This document shows positions 1-7,150 of a stretch of DNA of 64,000 bases, piece by piece; position 1 is the stretch's first letter, and the number at the start of each line of letters is the position of its first letter. The translations under genes and the position numbers were made by a program. The notes beneath the pieces are model-generated. The model did not search any database and had not been told where the DNA came from. It was given only the letters and a program-made list of their open reading frames with translations. This DNA is from Komagataeibacter sp. FXV3 (GTDB lineage Bacteria > Pseudomonadota > Alphaproteobacteria > Acetobacterales > Acetobacteraceae), in assembly GCF_015155755.1 (NCBI RefSeq), contig NZ_VWPI01000124.1, forward strand, positions 46,593 to 110,592. The letters run 5' to 3'.

Positions 1-196
1 CGGTCAGCAGGATGACGCCCTGCCCGCTATCGACCGAGTCGATGGCCCGTTGCAGGGCATCGCGGCATGTGCCCGGCACAGCGGTGGTGGTCACGTTGAA
101 CACCGCGGTCTGCGCCTGCGGGCCGACCACGTGTTCGAGTTCCCCCTTCAGGGTCTCACCAAGGATACCATGCATCACGAACACAAGACCGATCAT
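1..196 (-). CDS. PTS EIIA component, mannose-type (partial, runs off window)
   Basis: Only the N-terminal 65 codons are present; the gene continues beyond base 1. The protein starts MIGLVFVMHG and carries the His of the EIIA-Man fold in the VMHG segment, followed by LEHVVGPQ, typical of the alphaproteobacterial nitrogen-PTS EIIA (ManX/PtsA type). These proteins receive a phosphate from HPr and usually have regulatory rather than sugar-transport roles. The ATG overlaps the rapZ stop codon (ATGA), so it is translationally coupled in an hprK-rapZ-EIIA order known from many alphaproteobacteria. HPr itself is probably just outside the window. Confidence 0.85.
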   Translation of the reverse strand, partial: MIGLVFVMHGILGETLKGELEHVVGPQAQTAVFNVTTTAVPGTCRDALQRAIDSVDSGQGVILLT

Positions 197-1176
197 TTCG
201 GGTCCGTCTGCTCCGTTGTTTCCGACAGCCCGCGTGGCCGATTGGCCCACCGCCAGCTGCTGCGGCCCTGACGGGCCAGTTCACGATGCATGATAACAAC
301 AGGCCATGCATCATGTGGATGGGTATTGTCCGCACGTTGCGCAAGCCTGCGGGCCAGTGCCTCCACCAGTGTGACGGAACGGTGCCGCCCGCCCGAACAG
401 CCTATGGCGATGGTGGCGTATTTCTTTCCTTCGCGCACAAAACGCGGCAGCACCAGTTCCAGCAGCCCTACGATACGGTCGAGGAATTCCTGATAATCTG
501 GATCACGGGCGACATAGGCCGCCACGTCCGCATCCAGGCCGGTCATGGCGGACAGGGTGGAATCATAATAGGGATTGGTCAGGAAACGGGCATCGAACAC
601 CATATCCGCTTCACGCGGGAGGCCTGCCGGAAAGGCAAATGACATGAGGGCGACTGTCAGGCCATCGAGTCCCCCCGCCGTCCATTCCCCGAAACGGGCC
701 TCGACCAGCTGCCGCAGTTCCGGCGGTGGCAGGTCGGAGGTATCGATCACCACATCCGCCGCTTCACGCAGGGGGGATGTCAGGGCGATTTCGGCCTCGA
801 TCCCTTCCTTTACGGTGCCATGGACGGCCTGCGGATGACGCCTGCGGGTGGCGGTATAGCGACGCAGCAGCACGCTTTCCTCGGCCGTTGCGTAAATCAG
901 TTCAGCATTCAGGCCCGGGTTGACGCGCAGCCGCGCCAGCGCAGCCAGCACGGCAGATGCATCGAACCCGCGCGTGCGGGAATCCACCCCCACCGCCACG
1001 GGACGTTCGGCACGGGCCACGATTTCATCCAGCATGCCCAGCGGCGGATTATCGATCACTTCGTGCCCCAGATCCTCCAGAATGCGCAGAATCGAGGACT
1101 TGCCCGCGCCGGACAGCCCGGTGACAAGCAGGATACGACGGGGAAGTGGCGTATCTTCATGCATGGTGTCAGTCAC
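193..1176 (-). CDS. rapZ: RapZ family nucleotide-binding / RNase adapter protein
   Basis: A 327-residue P-loop protein with Walker A GLSGAGKS at residues 20-27 and the C-terminal signature IGCSGGRHRSV that marks the RapZ (YvcJ/YhbJ) family. In E. coli RapZ guides RNase E to the GlmZ small RNA and so controls glucosamine-6-phosphate synthesis; in alphaproteobacteria the role is less clear, but the gene is regularly found with hprK and PTS components, as here. It starts 123 bases after hprK and overlaps the EIIA start by four bases. Length is somewhat above the usual 285-300. Confidence 0.92.
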   Translation of the reverse strand: MTDTMHEDTPLPRRILLVTGLSGAGKSSILRILEDLGHEVIDNPPLGMLDEIVARAERPVAVGVDSRTRGFDASAVLAALARLRVNPGLNAELIYATAEESVLLRRYTATRRRHPQAVHGTVKEGIEAEIALTSPLREAADVVIDTSDLPPPELRQLVEARFGEWTAGGLDGLTVALMSFAFPAGLPREADMVFDARFLTNPYYDSTLSAMTGLDADVAAYVARDPDYQEFLDRIVGLLELVLPRFVREGKKYATIAIGCSGGRHRSVTLVEALARRLAQRADNTHPHDAWPVVIMHRELARQGRSSWRWANRPRGLSETTEQTDPK

Positions 1177-1298
1177 ACAAAACCCTGACTTCTGTCAGCC
1201 CCATGGCCAATGACAGATCGCTGTATCATGGCGGGATCGAAACCTTTTCATGAACCCATTGTTCCCTGAACGGGCGACAATGGAAAGTGGTGACGATA

Positions 1299-1742
1299 TC
1301 ACATCTGCCTTTCATCAAGCAGTTGCCTGCGACCGGCAACACAGTCCAGCACCAGCCCGATCCGGGCAACGGCGGAAGGCCATGCCGGATCAATGAAAAA
1401 CACCGGCTGCCCCACGACCTTATCACGGTGTGGCGGCGGGGGGAGTCGCGGCGGATGGTCAGCCGGTGAAACCAGCCTTGCAACCGCCACAACACGCACG
1501 CGCGCCCGATAGCGCATGCGCACGATCCCGATACCGCGCACCTCCAGCAGTCCGGACAGGGCTGCGGGCGCGCTGGCCCAGCCTTCGTGCAGGCAGACCC
1601 GGTCATCGGCCACCAGGTCATAGCCTGCGTCAATCAGGCGCAGCAGCAGGTCGGACTTTCCCGCCCCCGACGGGCCGGTCAGCACGATACCCTGCGCCCC
1701 CCGCGCCGCACAGGACGCATGGATCTGGACCGGATCATTCAT
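1299..1742 (-). CDS. hprK: HPr kinase/phosphorylase, short alphaproteobacterial form
   Basis: A 147-residue protein consisting only of the catalytic domain of HPr(Ser) kinase/phosphorylase. It has a P-loop GPSGAGKS at residues 23-30, the acidic segment VADDRV and the family signature LEVRGIGIV. Gram-positive HprK has an extra N-terminal domain that is absent here, which is normal for alphaproteobacteria. It phosphorylates HPr on serine and feeds the regulatory PTS encoded just downstream (rapZ, EIIA). The start MNDPVQIHAS matches the usual N-terminus. In many relatives hprK directly follows chvG; here the chvI-chvG pair lies some 21 kb away in the window. Confidence 0.9.
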   Translation of the reverse strand: MNDPVQIHASCAARGAQGIVLTGPSGAGKSDLLLRLIDAGYDLVADDRVCLHEGWASAPAALSGLLEVRGIGIVRMRYRARVRVVAVARLVSPADHPPRLPPPPHRDKVVGQPVFFIDPAWPSAVARIGLVLDCVAGRRQLLDERQM

Positions 1743-1841
1743 GGAAAGGAGGTTTATCCGAAAGTCGTCATTTCGGGGATGGAAAATTTTTTATGGACAA
1801 AACATGACCATTTTGTGATTCTGGCCTCAATGGAAGAAAAC

Positions 1842-2177
1842 ATGCCGTTCCACCCTTCGCCGGAAGTACATATCCGGTGCCTGACCGGCGTCGATGCCAC
1901 GACCGGGCAATTCCCGACCGAGCTGTTTCCCCAGATCAGGCAGGCACTGGCCACGGGCATGACCCGGCTGGGCCAGCATGGCATGACTGCGGAAAACGTG
2001 ACCCGCGTCACCTTTACCCTGCGTGAGACCGATGGCTTCAGCGCCTGCTTTCCCCTGCTGAATGACCTGTTCGGCCGGACCTGTCCTGCAACGACGCTGC
2101 GACTGGTCAGACAGTTCGAACATATGGGGCAACTGGCTGAAATCGAACTGGTGGCCATGCCCCCTGCCGACGATTGA
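1842..2177 (+). CDS. RidA/YjgF/TdcF family protein
   Basis: About 111 residues ending in the RidA-family pattern: PATTLRLVRQ, then LAEIELVAMP close to the C-terminus, where the conserved Arg and Glu of the imine-hydrolysing site of RidA lie. RidA enzymes remove reactive enamine/imine intermediates released by PLP enzymes. The start is uncertain: the ATG at 1842 has GGAAG just upstream, but in-frame ATGs at 1779 and 1830 are possible. An AAAGGAGG at 1745-1752 is too far from any of them to be an ordinary ribosome-binding site. The gene is divergent from hprK. Confidence 0.75.
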   Translation: MPFHPSPEVHIRCLTGVDATTGQFPTELFPQIRQALATGMTRLGQHGMTAENVTRVTFTLRETDGFSACFPLLNDLFGRTCPATTLRLVRQFEHMGQLAEIELVAMPPADD

Positions 2178-2245
2178 GAAACGTAAACGCCGCCAGTCAT
2201 GGACTGGCGTTCAACCGGATCAGGTTTTTATCGGAAGAAGGATGG

Positions 2246-2321
2246 TGGTGGAGCTGAGGGGAATCGAACCCCTGACCTCCTCATTGCGAACGAGGCGCTC
2301 TCCCATCTGAGCTACAGCCCC
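2246..2321 (-). tRNA. tRNA-Ala (anticodon CGC)
   Basis: A complete 76-base cloverleaf on the minus strand. The acceptor stem is GGGGCTG/CAGCTCC with one G-T pair, the anticodon stem CCTCG/TGAGG closes loop TTCGCAA (anticodon CGC, reading GCG), the T arm is GGGGTTCGATTCCCC and CCA is encoded. It differs from the second tRNA-Ala of the window mainly in the anticodon arm. Confidence 0.96.
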
Positions 2322-2465
2322 ACAATCCTCGCGCGATACATACCGTGCGCAGGCCGCAAGTCAAGGCCCATTTTTGGTATGCCAATCGCTTTCTTTCCCT
2401 GCCCGCCGCGTTCATGGCAGTTGTATGCGGGCGTGACGGACACTAAATTCCAGTTCCCATCATCC

Positions 2466-2786
2466 ATGAAGGTTGGCCCGTTGATCACCATTATCTTTAA
2501 CCTGCTGGCTGAACTCATACAGCTTTATTACTATGTGGTGATGCTGGCCTGTCTGTTCAGCTTCCTGCTTGGGTTCGGCATCCTGGATCCGCGCAACCAG
2601 ATTGTCTGGAATATCTCGAACTTCCTGTTCCGCATGACCGAACCGGTCCTGCGTCCCATCCGGAACATCATGCCCAATATCGGCAACATCGACCTCAGCC
2701 CGCTCGTCCTGCTGCTGCTGCTGCAGTACGTGGTGATGCCGGTCATGGGCAAGATTTACGGAATGCTCATGGTCGGTATTGCATAA
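2466..2786 (+). CDS. YggT family integral membrane protein
   Basis: A 106-residue, very hydrophobic protein with two clusters of membrane segments (about residues 5-35 and 75-100) around the conserved central block DPRNQIVWNISNFLFRMTEP, followed by LRPIRNIMPN. This is the YggT (YlmG) family, implicated in osmotic stress tolerance and in membrane/nucleoid organisation in some bacteria; the biochemical activity is not known. The ATG at 2466 is preferred because the reading frame upstream runs through the tRNA gene. Confidence 0.88.
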   Translation: MKVGPLITIIFNLLAELIQLYYYVVMLACLFSFLLGFGILDPRNQIVWNISNFLFRMTEPVLRPIRNIMPNIGNIDLSPLVLLLLLQYVVMPVMGKIYGMLMVGIA

Positions 2787-2888
2787 AAGCCGTGGCTACG
2801 GGCTATCCCCTGTGCGCCGTAGACGGATATAACAGGTCATACAGGCCTTGGTTTTCCTTCGGCCCGGATTTCAGGAGTTTATCATCAC

Positions 2889-3335
2889 ATGAAAAAAATG
2901 AACCGTTTCCTGGCTCTCGCCGCGGCCCTGCCACTTGCTGCCGCACTGTCCGGCGCGCCCGCGCATGCACAGGGTTTCGGTGACCTGACCGGTGGTTCGG
3001 GTGGGCTGGGCAAGGCGAGCAGCCTGCTTTCGGGCAGCGGCCTGAACGTGCCGTCTGTCTCATCGCTGGCCCCTTCCAACGTCACGGGCCTGCTGAGCTA
3101 CTGCGTGCAGAACAACTACCTGCAGGGTAACAGCCCCACCACCCTGCTGTCATCACTGAAGCAGAAGGCGGGTCTTGATACCTCCAGCAGCCAGTATTCC
3201 AACGGCCAGAACGGTATTCTTGATACCGGCAACGGCAATACGTTCTCTCTGTCATCGCTCAGCGGCAACCTGAAGCAGAAGGTCACGACCAAGGTCTGCA
3301 ACGCCGTGCTGAAGCAGGGCAAGTCCCTGCTCTGA
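2889..3335 (+). CDS. DUF2501 (YjjA-like) secreted protein
   Basis: A 148-residue protein with a clear signal peptide: positive start MKKMNR, hydrophobic core, and an AHA-Q cleavage site near residue 28. The mature part is Ser/Gly/Leu-rich with two cysteines (in SYCVQNN and KVCNAV) that could form a disulphide in the periplasm, and matches the layout of DUF2501 (E. coli YjjA). Function is unknown. CAGGAG lies at a good distance before the ATG. It is monocistronic, convergent with hemJ. Confidence 0.85.
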   Translation: MKKMNRFLALAAALPLAAALSGAPAHAQGFGDLTGGSGGLGKASSLLSGSGLNVPSVSSLAPSNVTGLLSYCVQNNYLQGNSPTTLLSSLKQKAGLDTSSSQYSNGQNGILDTGNGNTFSLSSLSGNLKQKVTTKVCNAVLKQGKSLL

Positions 3336-3351
3336 TCCGGCAAACGGATGT

Positions 3352-3373
3352 CCGCCCGGTTCAGAACGGGCGG
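3352..3373. terminator. Inverted repeat between convergent DUF2501 gene and hemJ
   Basis: CCGCCCG and CGGGCGG arms around a short loop, covering the hemJ stop codon. It could form a hairpin in both transcripts. No T run follows, so it may be a processing or Rho-assisted end rather than a classical intrinsic terminator. Confidence 0.45.
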
Positions 3374-3810
3374 ACAACCACCATGATCACGATGATCATC
3401 ATGAGAACGGTCGGCACTTCATTCGCCATGCGATAGAACCGTTCGGGCCGCGTATTGCGGTCATTGGCAAAATCCCGCCGCCAGCGCCCGCATGCGCCGT
3501 TAAATCCCGCCATTGCCAGCACACAGGCAAGCTTGGTGATCCACCAGCCCGAATGCCAGTCGATCAGCCCGGGAATGGCCGACAGCAGGCCCCCGAACAG
3601 GAATGTGCTGATCATGGCCGGCATCATGATGAAACGCAGCAGCTTGTATTCCATCACCTTGAAGCGTTCGGATTCAGCCGTGCCCGCCGCCACCTGGCAG
3701 TGGTAGACAAACAGCCGCGGCAGATAGAACAGCCCCGCCATCCATGCGATGAACGACATGATGTGGAATGCCTTCAGCCACAGCATGATGGAAGCCAGCG
3801 CGTCAATCAT
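3361..3810 (-). CDS. hemJ: Protoporphyrinogen IX oxidase, HemJ type
   Basis: A 149-residue membrane protein with about four hydrophobic segments. It has the HemJ (UPF0093) signatures LWLKAFHIMSFIAWMAGLFY, with the conserved His, and PRLFVYHC, then KVMEYKLLR and WWITKLACVL with the conserved Lys. HemJ oxidises protoporphyrinogen IX to protoporphyrin IX, the penultimate haem step, in bacteria without HemG or HemY. The start at 3810 overlaps the end of the upstream HAD gene by eight bases, and the pair follows hemE, so the three form a haem operon. Confidence 0.9.
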   Translation of the reverse strand: MIDALASIMLWLKAFHIMSFIAWMAGLFYLPRLFVYHCQVAAGTAESERFKVMEYKLLRFIMMPAMISTFLFGGLLSAIPGLIDWHSGWWITKLACVLAMAGFNGACGRWRRDFANDRNTRPERFYRMANEVPTVLMMIIVIMVVVRPF

Positions 3811-4519
3811 GCGCGACACCCTGCTGTTTCTGGCTATCCAGTATACGCCGCAGCAGCGGCACGAATTCATTCAGATGCGTGATCCGCAGCAGTCCCGGCC
3901 ATGATGGCGCGGGCAGTTCGGCCGGCCGCAGCAGCACACATCCCATGCCCGCCGCCTGCGCCGCGCGCGCACCGGTATCGGTATCTTCCAGCACGATGCA
4001 GTTTTCAGGCGAAACACCCTGCGCCTTCGCCGCCGCCAGATAGACTGCCGGGTCCGGCTTGGGCTGGCCCATGTCGCGCGCGGAATGGATATGCGCGGGC
4101 GCGATCAGGGCATCCAGACCGGTACGGCCGAATTTCGCTTCCATTTCCATGACCGAGGAATTGGAACCGATACGGTAGGGTAGCCCAAGGCCCGCCACGC
4201 CACGCAGCATGGCGGGAGCACCGTCTATGGTTTCCGCCTCACTCCGCATGAGAATGACAAGATTGCGCTGCATCTGCGCAGGCCAGTCATCGGGTAGGGC
4301 AATGCCCTCCGCCTGCTCGATTTCATGCTTCAGCGCCGTCAGGGCATGGCCCGCAAAACGGTGGACCGCGTCCTCATCGCTTATGGCAAGGCCATATTCG
4401 CGCAGGTTGCGGGCAATCATGCGGCATGACGGCCCTTCGCTGTCGATCAGGACACCATCACAGTCAAAAATGACCAGCTTGAGCGCGCCATCAGGACGCA
4501 GGGCGGCAGGCAGCATCAT
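3803..4519 (-). CDS. HAD-IA family phosphatase (beta-phosphoglucomutase-like)
   Basis: A 238-residue haloacid-dehalogenase-superfamily hydrolase. Motif I is DCDGVLID with the nucleophilic and acid/base Asp, motif II SNSS, motif III the Lys of GQPKPDPAVY and motif IV EDTDTG; a helical cap lies between motifs I and II. The subfamily covers phosphoglycolate phosphatase, beta-phosphoglucomutase and sugar phosphatases, and the substrate cannot be read from sequence. It sits directly between hemE (its ATG follows the hemE stop) and hemJ, an unusual insertion into a haem operon that suggests co-expression rather than a known role in haem synthesis. Confidence 0.88.
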   Translation of the reverse strand: MMLPAALRPDGALKLVIFDCDGVLIDSEGPSCRMIARNLREYGLAISDEDAVHRFAGHALTALKHEIEQAEGIALPDDWPAQMQRNLVILMRSEAETIDGAPAMLRGVAGLGLPYRIGSNSSVMEMEAKFGRTGLDALIAPAHIHSARDMGQPKPDPAVYLAAAKAQGVSPENCIVLEDTDTGARAAQAAGMGCVLLRPAELPAPSWPGLLRITHLNEFVPLLRRILDSQKQQGVAHD

Positions 4520-5581
4520 TCATACATCCCGTATGGTCTTGATCAGATCGCCCACATGTTCGGGGGGTGTTGTCGGAATGACCCCGTGGCCAAGGTTGAA
4601 CACGTGGGGGCGTCCCTTCATCGCATCACGGATGGCGCGGGCTTCGGTGCGCATGCCTTCCCCCCCGGCCAGCACGCGGATCGGGTCCAGGTTGCCCTGC
4701 AGCACCAGCGTATCCGGCACCTTTTCCGCCACGGCCTTCATGTCGGCCCCGGTATCGAGCGCCATCGCGTTCACGCCCGTCACGTGGCCGTATTCAATCG
4801 CCATAAGCCCGGCCAGGCGCGGAAAGCCGATTACCGGCACATCGGGGTGGCGTGCATTGATGATTTCGGTAATCCGGCGCGCGGGTTCGATGACATGCTT
4901 GCGGAACTGCGACGGCGGCAGAAGCCCCGACCAGCTGTCGAACAGCATGACCGCTTCCGCCCCGGCCGTGATCTGGTCGCACAGCATGTCCGCCGTGGAT
5001 GTGGTCAGCAGGTCGATCAGCCGGTCAAAGAATGCCGGGTCGGTATAGGCCAGCCTGCGCGTTTCCTCGAACTCACGCGAGCCATGGCCTTCCACCATGT
5101 AGCACGCCACCGTGAACGGGGCGCCGGCAAAGCCGATCAGCGTGACCTGTCCCGGTTTTGCGGGGCCGATCGCCTCCGGCCCGTCAACAGCTTTGCGCAG
5201 CCGGGACAGCGTTTCCATGACCGGCTGCGTTGCCTCTTTCACCCGCGTGGGGTCCAGACGCTCCAGGTCGGCCATCGAACGGACCGCCCCGAGGACGGGG
5301 CCACGACCCGGCACGAATTCCAGTGATTGCCCCATTGCCCATGGCAGGATGAGGATATCGGAAAACAGGATCGCGCCATCCATGCCAAAACGGCGGATGG
5401 GCTGCAGCGTGATATCCACCGCCATGTCCGGTGTCATGCAACGGGTTATGAAATCCGCCTTTTCACGCAGTGCCCGGAATTCTGGCAGGAACCGGCCCGC
5501 CTGCCGCATCAGCCATACCGGAGGTGGCCATGTCGCCTCTCCCAACAGGGTGGCGAGCAGGGGTTTGCGTGTTTCAGTCAT
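4520..5581 (-). CDS. hemE: Uroporphyrinogen decarboxylase
   Basis: A 353-residue cytosolic enzyme that converts uroporphyrinogen III to coproporphyrinogen III. It shows the family signature WLMRQAGRFLPEFRALR near residue 25, the ILFSDILILPWAMG segment with the catalytic Asp, GFAGAPFTVACYMVEG, and GNLDP near the C-terminus. It is first gene of hemE-HAD-hemJ. In many alphaproteobacteria hemE borders the chromosomal origin, and the 406-base gap upstream here has origin-like features. The gene is transcribed away from that gap. Confidence 0.95.
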   Translation of the reverse strand: MTETRKPLLATLLGEATWPPPVWLMRQAGRFLPEFRALREKADFITRCMTPDMAVDITLQPIRRFGMDGAILFSDILILPWAMGQSLEFVPGRGPVLGAVRSMADLERLDPTRVKEATQPVMETLSRLRKAVDGPEAIGPAKPGQVTLIGFAGAPFTVACYMVEGHGSREFEETRRLAYTDPAFFDRLIDLLTTSTADMLCDQITAGAEAVMLFDSWSGLLPPSQFRKHVIEPARRITEIINARHPDVPVIGFPRLAGLMAIEYGHVTGVNAMALDTGADMKAVAEKVPDTLVLQGNLDPIRVLAGGEGMRTEARAIRDAMKGRPHVFNLGHGVIPTTPPEHVGDLIKTIRDV

Positions 5582-5987
5582 CGATCCGTCGTTCTGTTTC
5601 GTTGTGGCCGGACTATCTCGTACTTTCGTCGTGACGGATAGCGGGCAGGTGAGACGCGCGCGCCTCTTTCAAAACAATAAAAGAAAAGAGAAAGAAATTT
5701 TTTGATGTGCTTTAAGTGCTGTGGATGACGGGGTACCCACGTTTCCGAAAATGTACCCCACTTTTCCCACAGAGTGTACAGTTTCCGACTCCAAGGATTC
5801 CCGTGGCCGTGGGGAGTTATCCAGATTGTACCGACATGGGCCTGTGTACAACCCACCGCGAACGGAGGTGTACCCGTTGTCCACGGTACTCGGTACGGCG
5901 CAGAATTGTTTGGAGTACTGTCCCCATGTACCCCAGTACTCGAACGCACCGAATTTCGTGTTTCACTTCGACAGTACGGAGAGGGTG
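5582..5987. other. Probable chromosomal replication origin (oriC) between hemE and maf
   Basis: A non-coding gap flanked by hemE, leaving leftwards, and maf, leaving rightwards. It holds an A/T-rich tract (about 5665-5706, roughly 80 percent A+T), four DnaA-box-like sequences (TGTGGATGA 5720-5728, TTTCCCACA 5763-5771, TTATCCAGA 5817-5825, TTGTCCACG 5877-5885), GANTC sites at 5787 and 5796 (a third at 5997 just inside maf), and twelve GTAC tetramers between 5733 and 5977. In Caulobacter, Rickettsia and Sinorhizobium the origin lies beside hemE, which is the basis for the call. None of the DnaA boxes is perfect, so this remains a prediction. Confidence 0.6.
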
Positions 5988-6632
5988 ATGCCAGACGACT
6001 CGAATTTAGTACTAAAGCCGCCGCCATTACAGGCGGAGTCGCCGCCGATAGTACTGGCCAGCCGCTCTGCCGCGCGGCGGAGTCTGCTGGAATCAGCGGG
6101 GATTCGGGCGGATTACCGTGCGGCGGATGTGGACGAACATGTCATTCGCGACCGTGCCCGCGCCTGCGGGATGGAAGCAGGCCAGACAGCCCTCGAACTG
6201 GCCCGGGCCAAGGCGCGCGCCATCAGCGTGGACAATGGCGCGGCCGTGATTGGCGCGGACCAGATGCTGTCATGCGATGGGGCATGGTTTGACAAGCCGG
6301 AAAGCATGGACGCCGCCCGACAGCAGTTACGCACGCTGCGCGGCAGGCCCCATATGCTGCATACGGCGGTGGTGATGCTGCGTGACGGGGCCGAGGTCTG
6401 GCGGCACGTTGCCTGCCCCGTGCTGCACATGCGTGCCTTCAGCGATTCCTTTCTGGAGCGTTACCTGGCGATGGAGGGCAATGCGATTCTGTCCTGTGTC
6501 GGGTGTTACCGGCTGGAAGGTATGGGCATTCACCTGTTTTCCCATATAAAAGGCGAACATTCCGCCATCATGGGATTGCCCCTGCTGGCGTTGCTGCAGG
6601 CGTTGCGGGCACAGCGTATCATCATGCAATAA
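5988..6632 (+). CDS. Maf-like nucleotide pyrophosphatase
   Basis: A 214-residue protein of the Maf/YceF family, which hydrolyses non-canonical or modified nucleoside triphosphates. It opens with the family motif LASRSAARRSLLESAG, has the acidic VIGADQM segment and the conserved SCVGCYRLEGMG near the C-terminus. GGAGAGG precedes the ATG at 5988; the open frame upstream (from 5721) runs through the putative origin and is not part of the gene. maf is one of the genes commonly found on this side of the alphaproteobacterial origin. Confidence 0.9.
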   Translation: MPDDSNLVLKPPPLQAESPPIVLASRSAARRSLLESAGIRADYRAADVDEHVIRDRARACGMEAGQTALELARAKARAISVDNGAAVIGADQMLSCDGAWFDKPESMDAARQQLRTLRGRPHMLHTAVVMLRDGAEVWRHVACPVLHMRAFSDSFLERYLAMEGNAILSCVGCYRLEGMGIHLFSHIKGEHSAIMGLPLLALLQALRAQRIIMQ

Positions 6633-6730
6633 ATTGGTTTGCGGGGGGTTGCATTGCCAGGATCTTACGGTTATACCCCGCGAACCAGACCACGGCGGGC
6701 CATGAAAAATGGCCGGTCAGTCAGGACAGT

Positions 6731-6806
6731 GGGGCCATAGCTCAGTTGGGAGAGCGCCTGAATGGCATTCAGGAGGTCAGGGGTTCGACTCCCCTTGGCT
6801 CCACCA
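6731..6806 (+). tRNA. tRNA-Ala (anticodon GGC)
   Basis: A complete 76-base cloverleaf: acceptor GGGGCCA/TGGCTCC, D arm GCTC...GAGC, anticodon stem CCTGA/TCAGG around ATGGCAT (anticodon GGC, reading GCC and GCT), T arm AGGGGTTCGACTCCCCT and encoded CCA. Confidence 0.96.
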
Positions 6807-7150
6807 GATTCCTTATCTGGTAACCCCCCTTGAATATAAAATCCGACAGGTCACCTAGTAGGCTGATAAAAGGTCTATGAACTGAAATGTCCTGAAGAAG
6901 CTTTTTTCAAAAAAGCGGCACGCAAAAAATTTTATTACTTTTTTATCAACGGCTTTTGCACCAATGCATAAAATCTGTTTCCGATCTGCCTTAATCGGTT
7001 CGTAACACGTGCTGCGTTAAAACTGCATTTCATACGAATGAAACGCGTGACCGGTCCGGCATGCGTCCGACCGAATGAAAAGCAGATCCGGATGCAGATT
7101 TTAAATGATGACCCATCCATGCCCGCATCGGGGCATGACCGCCTGTCCAT
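6807..7150. other. Gene-free stretch after tRNA-Ala
   Basis: A 344-base A/T-richer interval. It contains a shortened copy of the dispersed repeat (6897-6934) and no convincing coding frame; the minus-strand frame 6935-7150 has no family features or ribosome-binding site. The promoter of the following cupin gene probably lies in its right part, but I could not identify -35/-10 boxes. Confidence 0.5.
6897..6934 (-). repeat. Dispersed three-stem repeat, copy 1 (truncated)
   Basis: GAAGCTTTTTTC, a fused GCGGCAC part and a CAAAAAATTTT end remain; the central junction and half of the GC stem are deleted. Strand is given as the orientation opposite to the copies that begin with the GCC stem. Lies 90 bases after tRNA-Ala(GGC). 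Confidence 0.65.

Noticed and set aside
5578..6027. 149-codon minus-strand frame, and the upstream extension of maf from 5721, across the hemE-maf gap
   Set aside because: No ribosome-binding site or family similarity, and the region has origin-like features; the frames overlap each other and the hemE start.
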